NCBI GenBank assembly: GCA_902568235.1
Contig: CACFPS010000001.1
Span: 124,001 to 188,000 of the forward strand
DNA: 64,000 nt
Origin: an uncultured Pelagibacteraceae bacterium
GTDB lineage: Bacteria; Pseudomonadota; Alphaproteobacteria; Pelagibacterales; Pelagibacteraceae
Reading direction: 5' to 3'
Both the position numbers and the translations under genes were made by a program. The notes below the pieces were generated by a model, which was given only the letters and a program-made list of their open reading frames with translations, had not been told where the DNA came from and did not search any database. Positions within the stretch are counted from its first letter, which is position 1; every line of letters starts with the position of its first letter. Of the stretch, positions 1-12,244 are shown piece after piece.

Positions 1-36
1 GATGTCCCAACTAACTATCGAGGTTTAAGCAAATGA
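1..36 (+). CDS. pheS: Phenylalanyl-tRNA synthetase alpha subunit, 3' end only
   Basis: Frame 1 from base 1 reads [11 protein letters not shown] and then TGA at 34-36. This resembles the short ...P(T/S)...GLS tail of alphaproteobacterial PheS. The stop overlaps the pheT start as ATGA (33-36), the coupling expected for pheS-pheT. Only about 11 codons are inside the window, so the call rests mainly on the junction with pheT. Confidence 0.7.
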   Translation, partial: DVPTNYRGLSK

Positions 37-2381
37 AATTTACAAAGGATTGGCTTAAAGATCACCTTAAAACAAGTAAAACCGAGGCCCAAATTATTGA
101 AAAACTAAATAGCACAGGTTTGGAAGTTGAAAAGGTCGAGCCTATAAAAAATGAACTAAGCGATTTTATTATTGCAAAAATAATTAAATCAGAAAAACAC
201 CCAAATGCTGATAGATTAAAGCTGTGTCATGTTGATATTGGACAAAAAGAATTAGTAAAAGTTGTTTGTGGCGGACCAAACGCAAAAGATAATTTATTGA
301 CAATTTATGCTCCACCAGGCTCAGTAATTCCAAAAAATAATATTAAATTAGAAGTTTCAAAAATAAGAGGAGAAACATCATATGGAATGCTTTGTTCTGA
401 GTCAGAACTAAATTTATCTAACGAAAGTGAGGGCATTATTGAGTTAAATCAAAACTACAAGTCAAAAATTGGAAAAAGCTATTTTCATACTAATTCAGAC
501 AATGTTATAGAATTATCTATAACTCCAAATAGACCAGACTGTTTGGGCATTAGAGGAATAGCAAGAGATCTTTCTGCTAGTGGATTTGGAAAATTAATAA
601 ATAATCAAAGTGTCAAAATAAAAAAAACTGGCAAACAATCTTTAAGAGTAAAAATAGAAAAAAGTAAAAACCAGGCTTGCACTATATTTGGAAGTTGTCT
701 TATTAAAAATATTAAAAATAAAGAAAGCCCCGAGTGGTTAAAAAAAAGAATTCTTTCACTGGGATTAAGACCAATTTCGGCTGTTGTCGATGTAACTAAT
801 TATGTAATGTTTGACTTAAATAGACCTCTACACGCTTACGATGTAGATAAAATAAATAAAGGAATAATTGTCAGAAACTCTAAAAAAGGAGAAAATTTTA
901 AAGCTTTAGATAATAAAGATTATATTTTGGATGATGATATGTGTGTTATTTCAGATCACCAAGGAGTTTTAGGATTGGGTGGAATAATAGGCGGTACAAG
1001 ATCTGGAACAGAGCTTAATTCAAAGAATATTTTGCTAGAGTCTGCATATTTTGATCCAGAGATTACAAGAAAAACCGCAAGGAGATTAGAATTAAATAGT
1101 GATGCGAAGTTTAGGTTTGAAAGAGGCATTGATCCAAATTCTATTTCGATTGGACTAGAAAAAGCTTCAGAGATGATTGTAAAAATTTGTGGAGGCGAAG
1201 TATCAAAATCAGATATTCAATTTACAAAAAAAATAAAGAAAAAAAAAATATTGTTCGACCCATTTCTTGCATCTAAAACAATTGGCATACAAATAAATAC
1301 TAATGAAATAATAAAAATTCTTGAAAATTTAGGGTTTAAAATTAAAAATAAAGGCAAAGCTCTTATTGTGGAAGTTCCTAGCTGGAGACCAGACGTACAT
1401 GGTCAAATTGATTTAGTTGAAGAAATAATTAGAATCAAAGGATTTAATAAAATTCAATCAATTGAACCTGAAAAGAAAAGATTAAGGCAAACTTTAGATT
1501 TTTTTCAAAGACATTTTCATTTAGCTCAAAGATCGGTTGCTTCCAAAGGATATTTTGAGGCAATTACTTGGTCTTTTACCGATGAAAAAATTAATAATAA
1601 TTTTAGAGAAAATTTTGAAGAAGTAAAAATTATTAATCCAATTAGCTCAGATTTGAATGTATTGAGAAATTCTCTTTATCCAAATTTAGTTTATTTTTTA
1701 AAAAAAAATATTCATAGAGGTTTTGAAAATCAATCATTATTTGAAATTGGACCTTTATTTTCTGGAAAAAAACCCGGTCAACAAATAACTGTTATTTGTG
1801 GCCTTAGAAAAGATAATCTTATAGATGTTTTTGATATCAAAAAAGATGTTGTGCAAACTTTAGTTGAATTGGGAATAGATAAAAACGAAACGAGTATAAA
1901 TATTAATACCCCAAGCTACTATCATCCAGGCAGGTCTGGTACACTAATAACAAAAAATGATAAAAAATTGTTGGCTTATTTTGGTGAAATTCATCCTAAA
2001 ATTATTGATAAAGCTTACGGATTCGAGATTTTCTTAGAGAATTTAGTTAAATATAAAAGTCAAAATAAGAAAGATAAACCAACAATAACTTTTTCAGATT
2101 ATCAAAAATCAGATAGAGACTTTTCTTTTGTGGTAAATAAAGATTTCCAAGCACAGGAGTTATTGGAGATTATTAACAATATTGACAGATCATTAATAAA
2201 AGATGTCAGAATTTTTGATGTATATGAGGGAGAAAACATTCCGTTAGATAAAAAATCAATAGCTTTAAAGGTCACTATTCAATCAGATGTTAAAACTTTG
2301 AATGAAAAAGACCTAAATGAAATTTCACAGAAAATTATTTTTAACGTTGAAGAAAAAGCTAGTGCAAAATTAAGATCATAA
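33..2381 (+). CDS. pheT: Phenylalanyl-tRNA synthetase beta subunit
   Basis: This is the beta chain of the (alpha-beta)2 enzyme that charges tRNA-Phe in the cytoplasm. The 782-residue length is usual for bacterial PheT. In order there is an N-terminal EMAP-type tRNA-binding OB fold (about 40-150, with [11 protein letters not shown]), the B3/B4 editing region (about 210-380, including [20 protein letters not shown]), the B5 region (about 400-470), the inactive synthetase-like core, and a C-terminal ferredoxin-like anticodon-binding domain beginning near SDRDFSFVV (about 690-782). It overlaps pheS by 4 bases and its last base is the first base of lepA, so the three genes are probably co-transcribed. 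Confidence 0.97.
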   Translation: MKFTKDWLKDHLKTSKTEAQIIEKLNSTGLEVEKVEPIKNELSDFIIAKIIKSEKHPNADRLKLCHVDIGQKELVKVVCGGPNAKDNLLTIYAPPGSVIPKNNIKLEVSKIRGETSYGMLCSESELNLSNESEGIIELNQNYKSKIGKSYFHTNSDNVIELSITPNRPDCLGIRGIARDLSASGFGKLINNQSVKIKKTGKQSLRVKIEKSKNQACTIFGSCLIKNIKNKESPEWLKKRILSLGLRPISAVVDVTNYVMFDLNRPLHAYDVDKINKGIIVRNSKKGENFKALDNKDYILDDDMCVISDHQGVLGLGGIIGGTRSGTELNSKNILLESAYFDPEITRKTARRLELNSDAKFRFERGIDPNSISIGLEKASEMIVKICGGEVSKSDIQFTKKIKKKKILFDPFLASKTIGIQINTNEIIKILENLGFKIKNKGKALIVEVPSWRPDVHGQIDLVEEIIRIKGFNKIQSIEPEKKRLRQTLDFFQRHFHLAQRSVASKGYFEAITWSFTDEKINNNFRENFEEVKIINPISSDLNVLRNSLYPNLVYFLKKNIHRGFENQSLFEIGPLFSGKKPGQQITVICGLRKDNLIDVFDIKKDVVQTLVELGIDKNETSININTPSYYHPGRSGTLITKNDKKLLAYFGEIHPKIIDKAYGFEIFLENLVKYKSQNKKDKPTITFSDYQKSDRDFSFVVNKDFQAQELLEIINNIDRSLIKDVRIFDVYEGENIPLDKKSIALKVTIQSDVKTLNEKDLNEISQKIIFNVEEKASAKLRS

Positions 2382-4186
2382 TGAGCAAAATTGATCACAT
2401 TAGAAATTTTGCTATTATTGCACACATTGATCACGGTAAATCTACAATTGCAGATAGAATTATTCTCAAATGTGGAGGCCTAACTGATAGAGAGATGAAA
2501 TCTCAAGTATTAGATTCAATGGATATAGAAAGAGAAAGAGGAATTACAATTAAAGCCCAAACTGTAAAATTAAATTACACTTCTAATGATGGAAAAAAAT
2601 ATATTTTAAACATAATAGATACCCCTGGTCATGTAGATTTTAGTTATGAAGTAAGCAGATCTCTATATGCATGCGAAGGTTCTATATTAATTGTTGATAG
2701 CACCCAAGGAGTTGAAGCACAAACTTTAGCAAATGTTTATCAGGCTCTAGACATCAATCATGAAATTATTCCAGTCCTAAACAAAATAGATTTACCAGCA
2801 TCTGATATAGATAAGACCAATAAGCAAATAGAAGATGTTATTGGAATAGATACCTTAAACGCAGTTCCATGTTCTGGAAAAACTGGTGAGGGTATTAATG
2901 AAATTTTAGAACAAATAATTCAAAGTTTACCTGCCCCTACAGGAAAAAAAGATAAAGTATTAAAATGTTTATTGGTTGATAGTTGGTACGATACATATTT
3001 AGGTGTTGTTATTTTAATTAGAGTTATTGATGGCAAAATCTCAAAAAATATGAAAATTAAAATGATGTCAACTAATCAGGATTATATAGTTGAAAAAGTT
3101 GGTATTTTTACTCCAAAAGCAAAAGATATAAATGAATTAAATGCAGGTGAAATTGGATTTATTACAACAGGTATAAAAGTTTTATCTGAAACAAAAGTGG
3201 GAGACACCATATGTGATGCCGCTAACCCTTTGAAAGAAGCTTTGCCAGGATTCAAACCTAGTAAACCAGTTGTATTTTGTGGTTTATTTCCTGTGGATAG
3301 TTCAGAATATCAAAAATTAAAAGATGGCTTAGCCAAACTTCAGTTGAATGATGCAAGTTTTTCATTTGAACCAGAGTCTTCTTCAGCTTTAGGACTAGGT
3401 TTTAGATGTGGATTTTTAGGATTATTACATCTGGAAATTGTAACAGAAAGACTCGAAAGAGAATTTGACATTAATTTATTAACAACCACTCCAGGGGTTG
3501 TTTACAAAATTCACATGAATAATGGTGCTATTAAAGATTTACAAAATCCTTCAAGCCTACCAGACCCTACAATTATAAAATTTATTGAAGAACCTTGGAT
3601 AAAAACAACAATTATTACGCCTGACCAATATCTTGGATCAATAATGAAGATGTGTCAGAACAAAAGAGGAATTCAAACTAATTTAAGCTACTCAGGTAAT
3701 AGAGCTGTTATAAATTATGAACTTCCTTTGAATGAAGTAGTTTTTGATTTTAATGATAGATTAAAGTCGATGACCAGTGGATATGCTAGTTTTGATTATG
3801 AAATAATAGGCCATAGAGAGGGAGATTTGGTTAAAATGAGCATTTTAGTAAATTCAGAGCCTGTTGATGCACTGGCAATGATGATTCATAAAGATTTTGC
3901 ACAAATAACTGGAAGAGAAGTTTGTGAAAAACTTAAGGATTTAATTCCAAGACATAATTTTATGATACCAATTCAGGCAGCAATAGGTGGAAAAATTATA
4001 GCAAGAGAAACAATAAAGGGATTTAAAAAAGATGTTCTGACAAAGATTCATGGCGGTGGAGCTATGGATAGAAAAAGAAAACTTTTAGAAAAACAAAAAA
4101 AAGGAAAAGCAAGAGCTAAACAATTTGGAAAAGTTGAAATACCACAAGAAGCATTTATTGGTGTTTTAAAAATTTCAAAGGAATAA
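2381..4186 (+). CDS. lepA: Elongation factor 4 (LepA), ribosome back-translocating GTPase
   Basis: LepA is a translational GTPase that acts on stalled or misassembled ribosomes. All G motifs are visible: AHIDHGKST (P-loop, about 15-23), [10 protein letters not shown] (switch I), DTPGHVDF (G3) and NKID (G4). The LepA-specific C-terminal domain is present, with [19 protein letters not shown] near residue 560 and an ending close to ...EAFIGVLK. The length of 601 residues matches the family. The start overlaps the pheT stop by one base (TAATG), indicating translational coupling. No membrane or signal segment is seen. Confidence 0.97.
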   Translation: MSKIDHIRNFAIIAHIDHGKSTIADRIILKCGGLTDREMKSQVLDSMDIERERGITIKAQTVKLNYTSNDGKKYILNIIDTPGHVDFSYEVSRSLYACEGSILIVDSTQGVEAQTLANVYQALDINHEIIPVLNKIDLPASDIDKTNKQIEDVIGIDTLNAVPCSGKTGEGINEILEQIIQSLPAPTGKKDKVLKCLLVDSWYDTYLGVVILIRVIDGKISKNMKIKMMSTNQDYIVEKVGIFTPKAKDINELNAGEIGFITTGIKVLSETKVGDTICDAANPLKEALPGFKPSKPVVFCGLFPVDSSEYQKLKDGLAKLQLNDASFSFEPESSSALGLGFRCGFLGLLHLEIVTERLEREFDINLLTTTPGVVYKIHMNNGAIKDLQNPSSLPDPTIIKFIEEPWIKTTIITPDQYLGSIMKMCQNKRGIQTNLSYSGNRAVINYELPLNEVVFDFNDRLKSMTSGYASFDYEIIGHREGDLVKMSILVNSEPVDALAMMIHKDFAQITGREVCEKLKDLIPRHNFMIPIQAAIGGKIIARETIKGFKKDVLTKIHGGGAMDRKRKLLEKQKKGKARAKQFGKVEIPQEAFIGVLKISKE

Positions 4187-4212
4187 TATTATAATTAATG
4201 AGTTGGGAGTAG

Positions 4213-4238
4213 TTAAGTTATTAAAATACTTAATTTTT
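4213..4238 (+). terminator. Possible intrinsic terminator after lepA
   Basis: The arms TTAAGT (4213-4218) and ACTTAA (4228-4233) form a 6-bp stem around a 9-base loop, followed directly by five T. It lies 27 bases after the lepA stop, between lepA and the convergent methyltransferase gene. The stem is A/T-rich and weak, so the call is tentative. On the other strand no T-run follows. Confidence 0.4.
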
Positions 4239-4243
4239 AAATA

Positions 4244-4960
4244 CTAAATATTTTCTACCTTTTCAAAAACTGTGTCATATTCTACAAGTTCACCTTTTTT
4301 GCTTCTTGTTAAATGTTGAATATAAAGAGGTTTATATAAATTTTTTTTCATAAATTCATTAATTTGCTCAAATTTATAATTTATTTCATAAATATTAATT
4401 ACTGGCATTTCTATTTTTATAAATTTTACTTTTTTAATAAATTCTTTTAAACCATATAATACTTCAATATCATTTCCCTGAGTGTCTGTTTTTAAAAAAA
4501 AGGTATTATTAATTAATTTTTCTTTGATTATATAATCATATAATTTAATTATTTCTATTTCATAGTTATCTACAACTTCTGTGTTTCTTAGTAGCTTTGA
4601 CATATTTTCTGATTGTTTTTTGATTGAACTTAAAGTTTTACCCTTATCGTTAGTGACATAAAAATTTGTTTTTTTATTAGAATCACCTACGCCCAACTCA
4701 TTAATTATGATATTATTTTTTTTTGAAAATTTCTTTTTTAAACCTAAAAATAATTCTTTATTTGGTTCAAAACAAAAAGATTTAGAAAACATTTCATTAT
4801 ATTCTTCACAAAAATCTCCAATATTTGATCCAACATCAATTAAATAATCACAAGGATTATATTTTAATCTTAAACTTAATAATTCTTTTAAGTTATCAGT
4901 TTTGTGTTTTCTTGTTAAACTGTAACCAAAGGAATTAGCTATTTTTTTTAAAACATTCAT
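4244..4960 (-). CDS. FkbM-family SAM-dependent methyltransferase
   Basis: The 238-residue protein has a class I SAM-binding motif near residue 40 (IDVGSNIGDFCEEY), an acidic residue after the next strand (CFEPNKELF), and the FkbM signature FLKTDTQGNDIEVLYG around residues 155-170 with a following KIEMPV strand. FkbM enzymes O-methylate sugars or polyketides. In marine bacteria they are common in surface-polysaccharide islands, but the substrate here cannot be deduced. It stands alone on the minus strand, converges on lepA, and lies beside tRNA-Ser. It is visibly lysine/asparagine-rich and not part of a housekeeping operon, so recent acquisition at the tRNA locus is possible. Confidence 0.85.
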   Translation of the reverse strand: MNVLKKIANSFGYSLTRKHKTDNLKELLSLRLKYNPCDYLIDVGSNIGDFCEEYNEMFSKSFCFEPNKELFLGLKKKFSKKNNIIINELGVGDSNKKTNFYVTNDKGKTLSSIKKQSENMSKLLRNTEVVDNYEIEIIKLYDYIIKEKLINNTFFLKTDTQGNDIEVLYGLKEFIKKVKFIKIEMPVINIYEINYKFEQINEFMKKNLYKPLYIQHLTRSKKGELVEYDTVFEKVENI

Positions 4961-5062
4961 TTATATTTTACTCAATTCATTTTTAAATTTACAAAATATT
5001 AATGTATTTATGAAAATTGTACATGTTATAAGTTTATAAAAATTATGTTAGTAGTATTTTTA

Positions 5063-5152
5063 GGAGAGATGGCCGAGTGGTTTAAGGCGCACGCTTGGAA
5101 AGTGTGTGTACTGTCAAAGGTACCGTGGGTTCGAATCCCACTCTCTCCGCCA
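5063..5152 (+). tRNA. tRNA-Ser (anticodon GGA)
   Basis: This 90-nt type II tRNA has acceptor GGAGAGA pairing with TCTCTCC, discriminator G and an encoded CCA. The anticodon loop TTGGAAA gives GGA. A long variable arm (about 5104-5124) and the T loop TTCGAAT are present. GGA decodes UCC and UCU. An open reading frame running through it (5045-5227) is spurious. Confidence 0.97.
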
Positions 5153-5242
5153 AAGATTATTTACAGTCAAAAACAGCACATTTTTGAATTAATTTTAATT
5201 ATACTAAAAAATTTCAAAAAAACTTAAATTAACGTTGATTAT

Positions 5243-5263
5243 TAAGGCCTTTTGAAGACCTTA
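5243..5263 (+). terminator. Hairpin between tRNA-Ser and gyrB, possible terminator
   Basis: TAAGGCCTT and AAGACCTTA form a 9-bp stem with a single C-A mismatch and a 3-base loop. A moderately T-rich tail follows, without a clean T-run. It lies 90 bases after tRNA-Ser and 62 bases before gyrB in an otherwise featureless A/T-rich gap (5153-5325). It could end the tRNA transcript or be a leader hairpin of gyrB. Confidence 0.35.
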
Positions 5264-5325
5264 CTTTGTATCTATTTTATTAAAAAAAACAAAAATGTTA
5301 TAAATAAGCTTTCCAAAAAAAATAA

Positions 5326-7383
<2,058 letters not shown>

Positions 7384-7385
7384 AA

Positions 7386-8672
7386 ATGGAGTTTTTTAAA
7401 ACTTCTAATCTATATTCATTAAATAAAAATACATATGTTAATTTAAGATGGATTGCTTATTTTGGACAATTAATTACTATTCTAACAGTTCAGTTTATAT
7501 TAGGGTTTTCTTTTAATTACATTGCTTGTATTTGTATTATAGCTATTAGTGCTATTATTAATCTTCACTTACAATTTAAAATTAAATCAAATCAGCTTAA
7601 TAATTATTTTTCTACAATATACTTAATCTATGATATATTTCAGTTGGGAGTTTTACTTTTCCTTACAGGAGGAATAACTAATCCATTTATATTTTTGATA
7701 ATTGTGCCCGCAGTATTCTGTGCTCAATATTTACATTTTTTAAGCTCAATCATATTAGTTTTGTTTATAATTATAATTTTATTTCTTTTAACTTTTCTTT
7801 TCTATGAATTGCCTCATCCTGGGACATTACATTTTCATGCCCCCAATTACTATCTTTACGCGATACCCATATCAATTGTCATAGGATTAATTTTTTTGGT
7901 GTACTTTGGTTACAAATTTGGTGAAGAAAGTAGAATTAGAAAAAAAGCATATGATAAAATTCAAGAATTAATGGCAAAGGAAAATGAACTTCTTTCTTTA
8001 GGAGGACAGGCCGCTGCCGCTGCCCACTCACTTGGGACGCCTTTATCTACAATTTTATTAACAGTAAAAGAATTAAAAAAAGAATATGGAAATCAAACTA
8101 AAATTAGCAAAGATCTAGATTTATTAGTCAGCCAAAGTCTAAGATGCAGAGATATACTTAAAAAATTAACATTGAATCCAAATATTGAAGATGAGTTTAT
8201 AGATAGCAATATTTCATTAAAAGAGTGCGTTAAAGAAATTGTTAGTTCTTATAGAGAAATAAGTAATAAGGAATTTTTCATTAACTTAGAAAATTACAAA
8301 AATGCAATGAAAATACATAAATCTGTAGAAATTATATATGGTCTTAGAAATTTTATAGGAAATGCAAATAAATTTAGCAAAAAAAGAATAGATATATCTT
8401 TGAGAAGCGATGCAACAACATCTAATATACTTATTAGAGATGATGGTCCAGGTTTCCCCAAAGATTTGATAGATAAACAAAGATTAGGCGAACCCTATAT
8501 AAGAACAATTAATAAAAAAAATATTTCAAAATATGGTCTAGGACTTGGAACTTTTATTGGAAAAACTTTACTAGAAAAAAATTTTGCTAATATAATTTTT
8601 AAAAATTCAGAAAAAAAAGGTGGAGCAGAAGTTTTAATAAAATGGAAAAATAAAGATTTTAAAAAAATTTAA
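7386..8672 (+). CDS. regB: RegB/PrrB/ActS-type redox sensor histidine kinase
   Basis: This 428-residue membrane kinase has about six transmembrane helices in residues 20-180, then a DHp domain and an ATPase domain. The phospho-acceptor motif [15 protein letters not shown] (His214) is the RegB form of the H box. The quinone-sensing motif GGxxNPF is present as GGITNPF (95-101). The linker cysteine that forms the redox-sensitive disulfide in RegB has a counterpart in LRCRDILKK (Cys254). [13 protein letters not shown] is the N box and RDDGPGFP the G box. Such kinases sense ubiquinone and thiol redox state and phosphorylate RegA. No RegA gene is in the window. It follows gyrB by 2 bases and overlaps the convergent cobT by 4. 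Confidence 0.9.
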   Translation: MEFFKTSNLYSLNKNTYVNLRWIAYFGQLITILTVQFILGFSFNYIACICIIAISAIINLHLQFKIKSNQLNNYFSTIYLIYDIFQLGVLLFLTGGITNPFIFLIIVPAVFCAQYLHFLSSIILVLFIIIILFLLTFLFYELPHPGTLHFHAPNYYLYAIPISIVIGLIFLVYFGYKFGEESRIRKKAYDKIQELMAKENELLSLGGQAAAAAHSLGTPLSTILLTVKELKKEYGNQTKISKDLDLLVSQSLRCRDILKKLTLNPNIEDEFIDSNISLKECVKEIVSSYREISNKEFFINLENYKNAMKIHKSVEIIYGLRNFIGNANKFSKKRIDISLRSDATTSNILIRDDGPGFPKDLIDKQRLGEPYIRTINKKNISKYGLGLGTFIGKTLLEKNFANIIFKNSEKKGGAEVLIKWKNKDFKKI

Positions 8673-10471
8673 TTCAGTTTTTTATTATTTATAAAAAGAC
8701 CACTTAGTTGTCCAATCATTACATCTCCTAATTCTTGCACATCTGTTATTTTAATTGCCTTTTTGTAATATCTCGATACATCATGGCCAATACCAATTGC
8801 TAAAATTTCAATATCACTATTGTTTTCTATAAATTTAACTATTTTTTTAAGATGTTTTTCTAAAAAATCTCCTGAGTTAACGGAAAGAGTAGAGTCGTCA
8901 ACAGGAGCTCCGTCAGAAATTACCATGAGGATTTTTCTTTCCTCTTTCCTTTTTTTTAATCTATTAAATGCCCAAGTTATTGCTTCCCCATCTATATTCT
9001 CTTTTAACAAACCCTCTTTAAGCATTAATCCTAAATTTTTTTTTGATTGCCTCCAATGAGTATCTGCACTTTTATAAATTATATGTCTTAAATCATTTAA
9101 CCTTCCAGGATTTTTTGGCTTATTTTTGTTATTCCAATATTCTCTACTTTTTCCACCTTTCCAGTTTTTGGTTGTAAAACCTAATATTTCTACTTTTACC
9201 GAACATCTCTCCAAGGTTCTTGAAAGAATATCAGCACAAATGGCCGCTATAGTGATGGGACGTCCACGCATACTCCCACTGTTGTCTATTAGCAAAGTAA
9301 CAACTGTATCTTTGAATTCTAAATCTTTTTCTTTTTTAAAAGATAAAGAATTGTAAGGATCAATTACAATTCTAGGTAATTTAGAACTATCTAATAAGCC
9401 TTCTTCTAAGTCAAATTCCCAAGACCTACTTTGTTTTGCTAGAAGTTGTCTTTGTAATTTATTCGCCAATTTTATAATTAAATCTTGGAAACTCAAAAGT
9501 TGCTGATCTAAATTTTTTCTAAGTTTTGAAATTTCTTCTATATTATCCAAAGTTTCAGCTTTGGTGACTTCATCAAATTCAGTTGTAAATATTTTATAAT
9601 CTTTATCGTTTATACTTAAATTTTTTTTTTGAGATATATTTTCATATTTTTGATTTTCAACTTCATCTTCTGACATTTGTTCATCTAGTCTAAATTCATT
9701 TAAATCATCAATACTATTTGCTCCTTCTCCCTCACTATCATCATCACTTGTTTGATCTAAATTATCAGAATCATTTAATTCATTATTATTCGAATTATTA
9801 TTATCCTGTTCATTATCTTGTTCCGTTTCTTTTGTTTCTTCATCATTTTCAGACTCAAAGATATCCATATTTTGCAAGATTTCAGAAAATTTTACATTGT
9901 AAGCTTCTTGATTTTCTAAATTTTGATTTAAATAGCTAATATGTTTATTAAATGAATTATCAAAATCTTTTTCCCAAAATTTTAAAACTTTTTTATTCGA
10001 TGGATCTAGATTCATTTTAAAAAATTTATTTAGCATATAAAGTTCAAATGCTGTTGAAATATCCACATCTTCTTTTTTTTCTATATTATGATTTTTTGCT
10101 TTATTTAATTTATTTCTATAATTTTCATAAAAATTTTGCGAAATACCTTTAAGCATTTTTGTACCGAGTAATTCATATCGAATTTTTTCAGAAAGATTAT
10201 AAAGTGATCTACAAGATGATTTAGTAGGTATATTTTTTTCATAAATTTTTTTATTTGAGAATTTTCTTTTAAGAGCCTCAGAATCTGACTCTGCTCTTAA
10301 TTTTAAAAATTCATTTTTATCTTTTATATTTTCTAAATTAGCAATATTTAAACTTTGTTCGTTTAATTTTTCTTTGTTATTATTGTATATTTTATAATCC
10401 TTGGAAATAACTCTAACTGTAGAAATTAAAGCTTGTTTGAATTTTTCTTTAAAATTGTCTTCTTTGTTCAT
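8669..10471 (-). CDS. cobT: CobT-like cobaltochelatase subunit (VWA domain)
   Basis: With CobS and CobN, CobT forms the ATP-dependent aerobic cobalt chelatase. The 600-residue protein has an N-terminal CobT domain, a strongly acidic low-complexity stretch around 210-280 (Glu/Asp/Asn runs), and a C-terminal von Willebrand A domain whose MIDAS reads [11 protein letters not shown] near residue 395. The conserved block [15 protein letters not shown] follows. It is separated by no bases from cobS upstream, so the two are co-expressed. No CobN or corrin pathway gene is in this window, so the chelation role is inherited from the family name and is not shown here. Confidence 0.92.
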   Translation of the reverse strand: MNKEDNFKEKFKQALISTVRVISKDYKIYNNNKEKLNEQSLNIANLENIKDKNEFLKLRAESDSEALKRKFSNKKIYEKNIPTKSSCRSLYNLSEKIRYELLGTKMLKGISQNFYENYRNKLNKAKNHNIEKKEDVDISTAFELYMLNKFFKMNLDPSNKKVLKFWEKDFDNSFNKHISYLNQNLENQEAYNVKFSEILQNMDIFESENDEETKETEQDNEQDNNNSNNNELNDSDNLDQTSDDDSEGEGANSIDDLNEFRLDEQMSEDEVENQKYENISQKKNLSINDKDYKIFTTEFDEVTKAETLDNIEEISKLRKNLDQQLLSFQDLIIKLANKLQRQLLAKQSRSWEFDLEEGLLDSSKLPRIVIDPYNSLSFKKEKDLEFKDTVVTLLIDNSGSMRGRPITIAAICADILSRTLERCSVKVEILGFTTKNWKGGKSREYWNNKNKPKNPGRLNDLRHIIYKSADTHWRQSKKNLGLMLKEGLLKENIDGEAITWAFNRLKKRKEERKILMVISDGAPVDDSTLSVNSGDFLEKHLKKIVKFIENNSDIEILAIGIGHDVSRYYKKAIKITDVQELGDVMIGQLSGLFINNKKLN

Positions 10472-11446
10472 TTATATCTGAATATTTATCATTGATTCTG
10501 GCAAATCTTCCCCAAAACATCTTTGATAATATTCAGCTATTATACTTTTTTCTGATTCATCACATTTATTTAAAAATGTTACTCTAAAAGCATATCCATT
10601 GTTTTTGAAAATTTCAGAATTACTACACCAATTTAATACAGTTCTTGGGCTCATTACTGTAGATATATCTCCAGCTATAAATCCATTTCTTGTTAATGAA
10701 GCAACCTTTATCATATTTGCAACCTTTTCTTTGCCTTTTGAATTATTTAATTTTTTATTTTTTGACAAAATAATTTCCATTTCTTTTTCTAAACTTAAAT
10801 AATTCAATGAAGTAACTATTTCCCATCTGTCTAATTGTGCTTGATTAATTTGCTGTGTTCCCGTGTATAAACCCGTTGTATCACCCAGTCCAATAGTATT
10901 TGCTGTTGCAAATAATCTAAAATATTTATTCTGTTTTACTATTTTATTTTTATCCAAGAGGGTAAAAAAACCATCACTTTCCAAGATTCTCTGCAAGACA
11001 AACATAACATCACTTCTTCCAGCATCATATTCATCAAATACTAAAGCAACTGATGATTGGAATGCCCAAGGCAAAATACCTTCTTTAAATTCTGTTACTT
11101 GCTTTCCATCTTTTATTATAATTGCGTCTTTACCGATCAAGTCTATTCTGCTTATGTGAGAGTCAAGATTTATTCTTATACAGGGCCAATTTAATCTAGC
11201 TGCGACTTGGGTAATATGAGTAGATTTTCCTGTACCATGATAACCATGAACAATTACTTTTTTGTTATGCAAAAAACCACTTAGGATAGCTAGAGTAGTG
11301 TCGTGATCAAATTTATAATCTTTGTCTATTTCTGGAACAAATTCATTTCTTTTAGAAAAAGCTTTAACTTCCATATCGCTATCTATTCCAAAAGTTTGTT
11401 TAACTGATAAATTAATATCAGGCTCTATATTTAAATTAGGTATCAA
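10472..11446 (-). CDS. cobS: CobS-like cobaltochelatase AAA+ subunit
   Basis: CobS is the AAA+ ATPase of the CobN-CobS-CobT chelatase and assembles with CobT in a chaperone-like complex. The 324-residue protein has the CobS N-terminal block (VKAFSKRNEFVPEID), Walker A GYHGTGKST at 68-76, the family motif NLDSHISRIDLIGKDA, Walker B LVFDEYDAG near 135, and sensor/arginine-finger regions (MSPRTVLNWC). The J-domain gene just upstream overlaps it by 11 bases and cobT follows directly, a gene order common in alphaproteobacteria. A non-cobalamin AAA+/VWA chaperone role is possible if CobN is absent from the genome. Confidence 0.93.
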   Translation of the reverse strand: MIPNLNIEPDINLSVKQTFGIDSDMEVKAFSKRNEFVPEIDKDYKFDHDTTLAILSGFLHNKKVIVHGYHGTGKSTHITQVAARLNWPCIRINLDSHISRIDLIGKDAIIIKDGKQVTEFKEGILPWAFQSSVALVFDEYDAGRSDVMFVLQRILESDGFFTLLDKNKIVKQNKYFRLFATANTIGLGDTTGLYTGTQQINQAQLDRWEIVTSLNYLSLEKEMEIILSKNKKLNNSKGKEKVANMIKVASLTRNGFIAGDISTVMSPRTVLNWCSNSEIFKNNGYAFRVTFLNKCDESEKSIIAEYYQRCFGEDLPESMINIQI

Positions 11447-11963
11447 TTTTTTCTCTATATGTATTTTTTAACTGTGTATAAGCTAAAGTAATTACTTTTA
11501 ATTTATCCTCAAATTTTTTATTTCCAGAATTCATATCAGGGTGAAATTTTTTGACAAGCTTTTTGAACTTTTCTTGAATTTTTTCCCATTTAAGTCCTAC
11601 ACAAATACCCAAAATACTAAAAGCCTTTATGTCGCTGCTATTAAATTTAAATTTATTCATATGATTAAACTCATTTTTTAATTTAAATTTATCCATTTCA
11701 TCACTAAGAGCATTATTCCACAAAACTTTAAAAAAATTATCTGATGAACTAAAACTCTGAGTAGGCTTATGCCAAATTATGTCTGATTTTAAAAACTCAA
11801 CTATCTGTTGATCATTCATACCAGAGAAATAATTCCAATTTTTATTAAATTCTTTAACATGATCTAAACAGAGTAACCTATAATTCTTACTATTATCCTT
11901 CTCCTTAGGGGCTTTGTACAAGCCTTCCATTTCACAATTATTCCAGTCACAAATATTTTTCAT
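11436..11963 (-). CDS. J-domain (DnaJ-like) co-chaperone linked to cobS
   Basis: The C-terminal part of this 175-residue protein is a J domain with the diagnostic HPD tripeptide at 141-143 (KKFHPDMNSG), preceded by GLKWEKIQEKFKKLVK, the basic helix II that contacts DnaK. The N-terminal half carries C5, C10, C32 and H35, a possible small metal site. The start overlaps nothing upstream, and a 20-base gap separates it from divergent bolA. Alphaproteobacteria commonly keep a J-domain gene before cobS, but its client is unknown to me. Confidence 0.85.
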   Translation of the reverse strand: MKNICDWNNCEMEGLYKAPKEKDNSKNYRLLCLDHVKEFNKNWNYFSGMNDQQIVEFLKSDIIWHKPTQSFSSSDNFFKVLWNNALSDEMDKFKLKNEFNHMNKFKFNSSDIKAFSILGICVGLKWEKIQEKFKKLVKKFHPDMNSGNKKFEDKLKVITLAYTQLKNTYREKIDT

Positions 11964-11983
11964 AGTATATAATATTTAATAAT

Positions 11984-12244
11984 ATGGATATTAATCAACT
12001 TTATAAAATAGTAAAAAAAAAAATATTAGAAAATAAACACATTGAAAAAGTTGAAATTTTAGATAAGTCTTTTTTGCATAAAAATCATTCTTCTAATCAG
12101 GCTGGAAAGTTTCATTTAAAACTTATTATAGATTCCAGTGAATTAAAAAAAAAAAATAAAGTTGTTTCAAATAAGCTAATCTATAAAATTCTTGAAGAAG
12201 AAATGAAGTTATATATTCATTCTATTCAAATAGTTTTTAATTAA
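11984..12244 (+). CDS. bolA: BolA-family protein
   Basis: This 86-residue protein has the BolA/YrbA fold. VEILDKSFLHKNHSSNQAGKF matches the conserved region (HxxH followed by xFHLKLII), and a C-terminal helix carries EEEMKLYIHSIQI. BolA proteins partner with monothiol glutaredoxins in Fe-S cluster trafficking and stress morphology; no glutaredoxin gene is adjacent. The histidine in HKNH is the usual cluster-ligand candidate. It is divergent from the J-domain gene and overlaps the convergent aroB by 8 bases. Confidence 0.9.
   Translation: MDINQLYKIVKKKILENKHIEKVEILDKSFLHKNHSSNQAGKFHLKLIIDSSELKKKNKVVSNKLIYKILEEEMKLYIHSIQIVFN

Noticed and set aside
5045-5227. 60-aa plus-strand frame
   Set aside because: It runs through tRNA-Ser(GGA); the tRNA fold explains the sequence.
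8820-9939. Three plus-strand frames inside cobT
   Set aside because: They are antisense shadows of cobT, which has a clear VWA domain on the minus strand.
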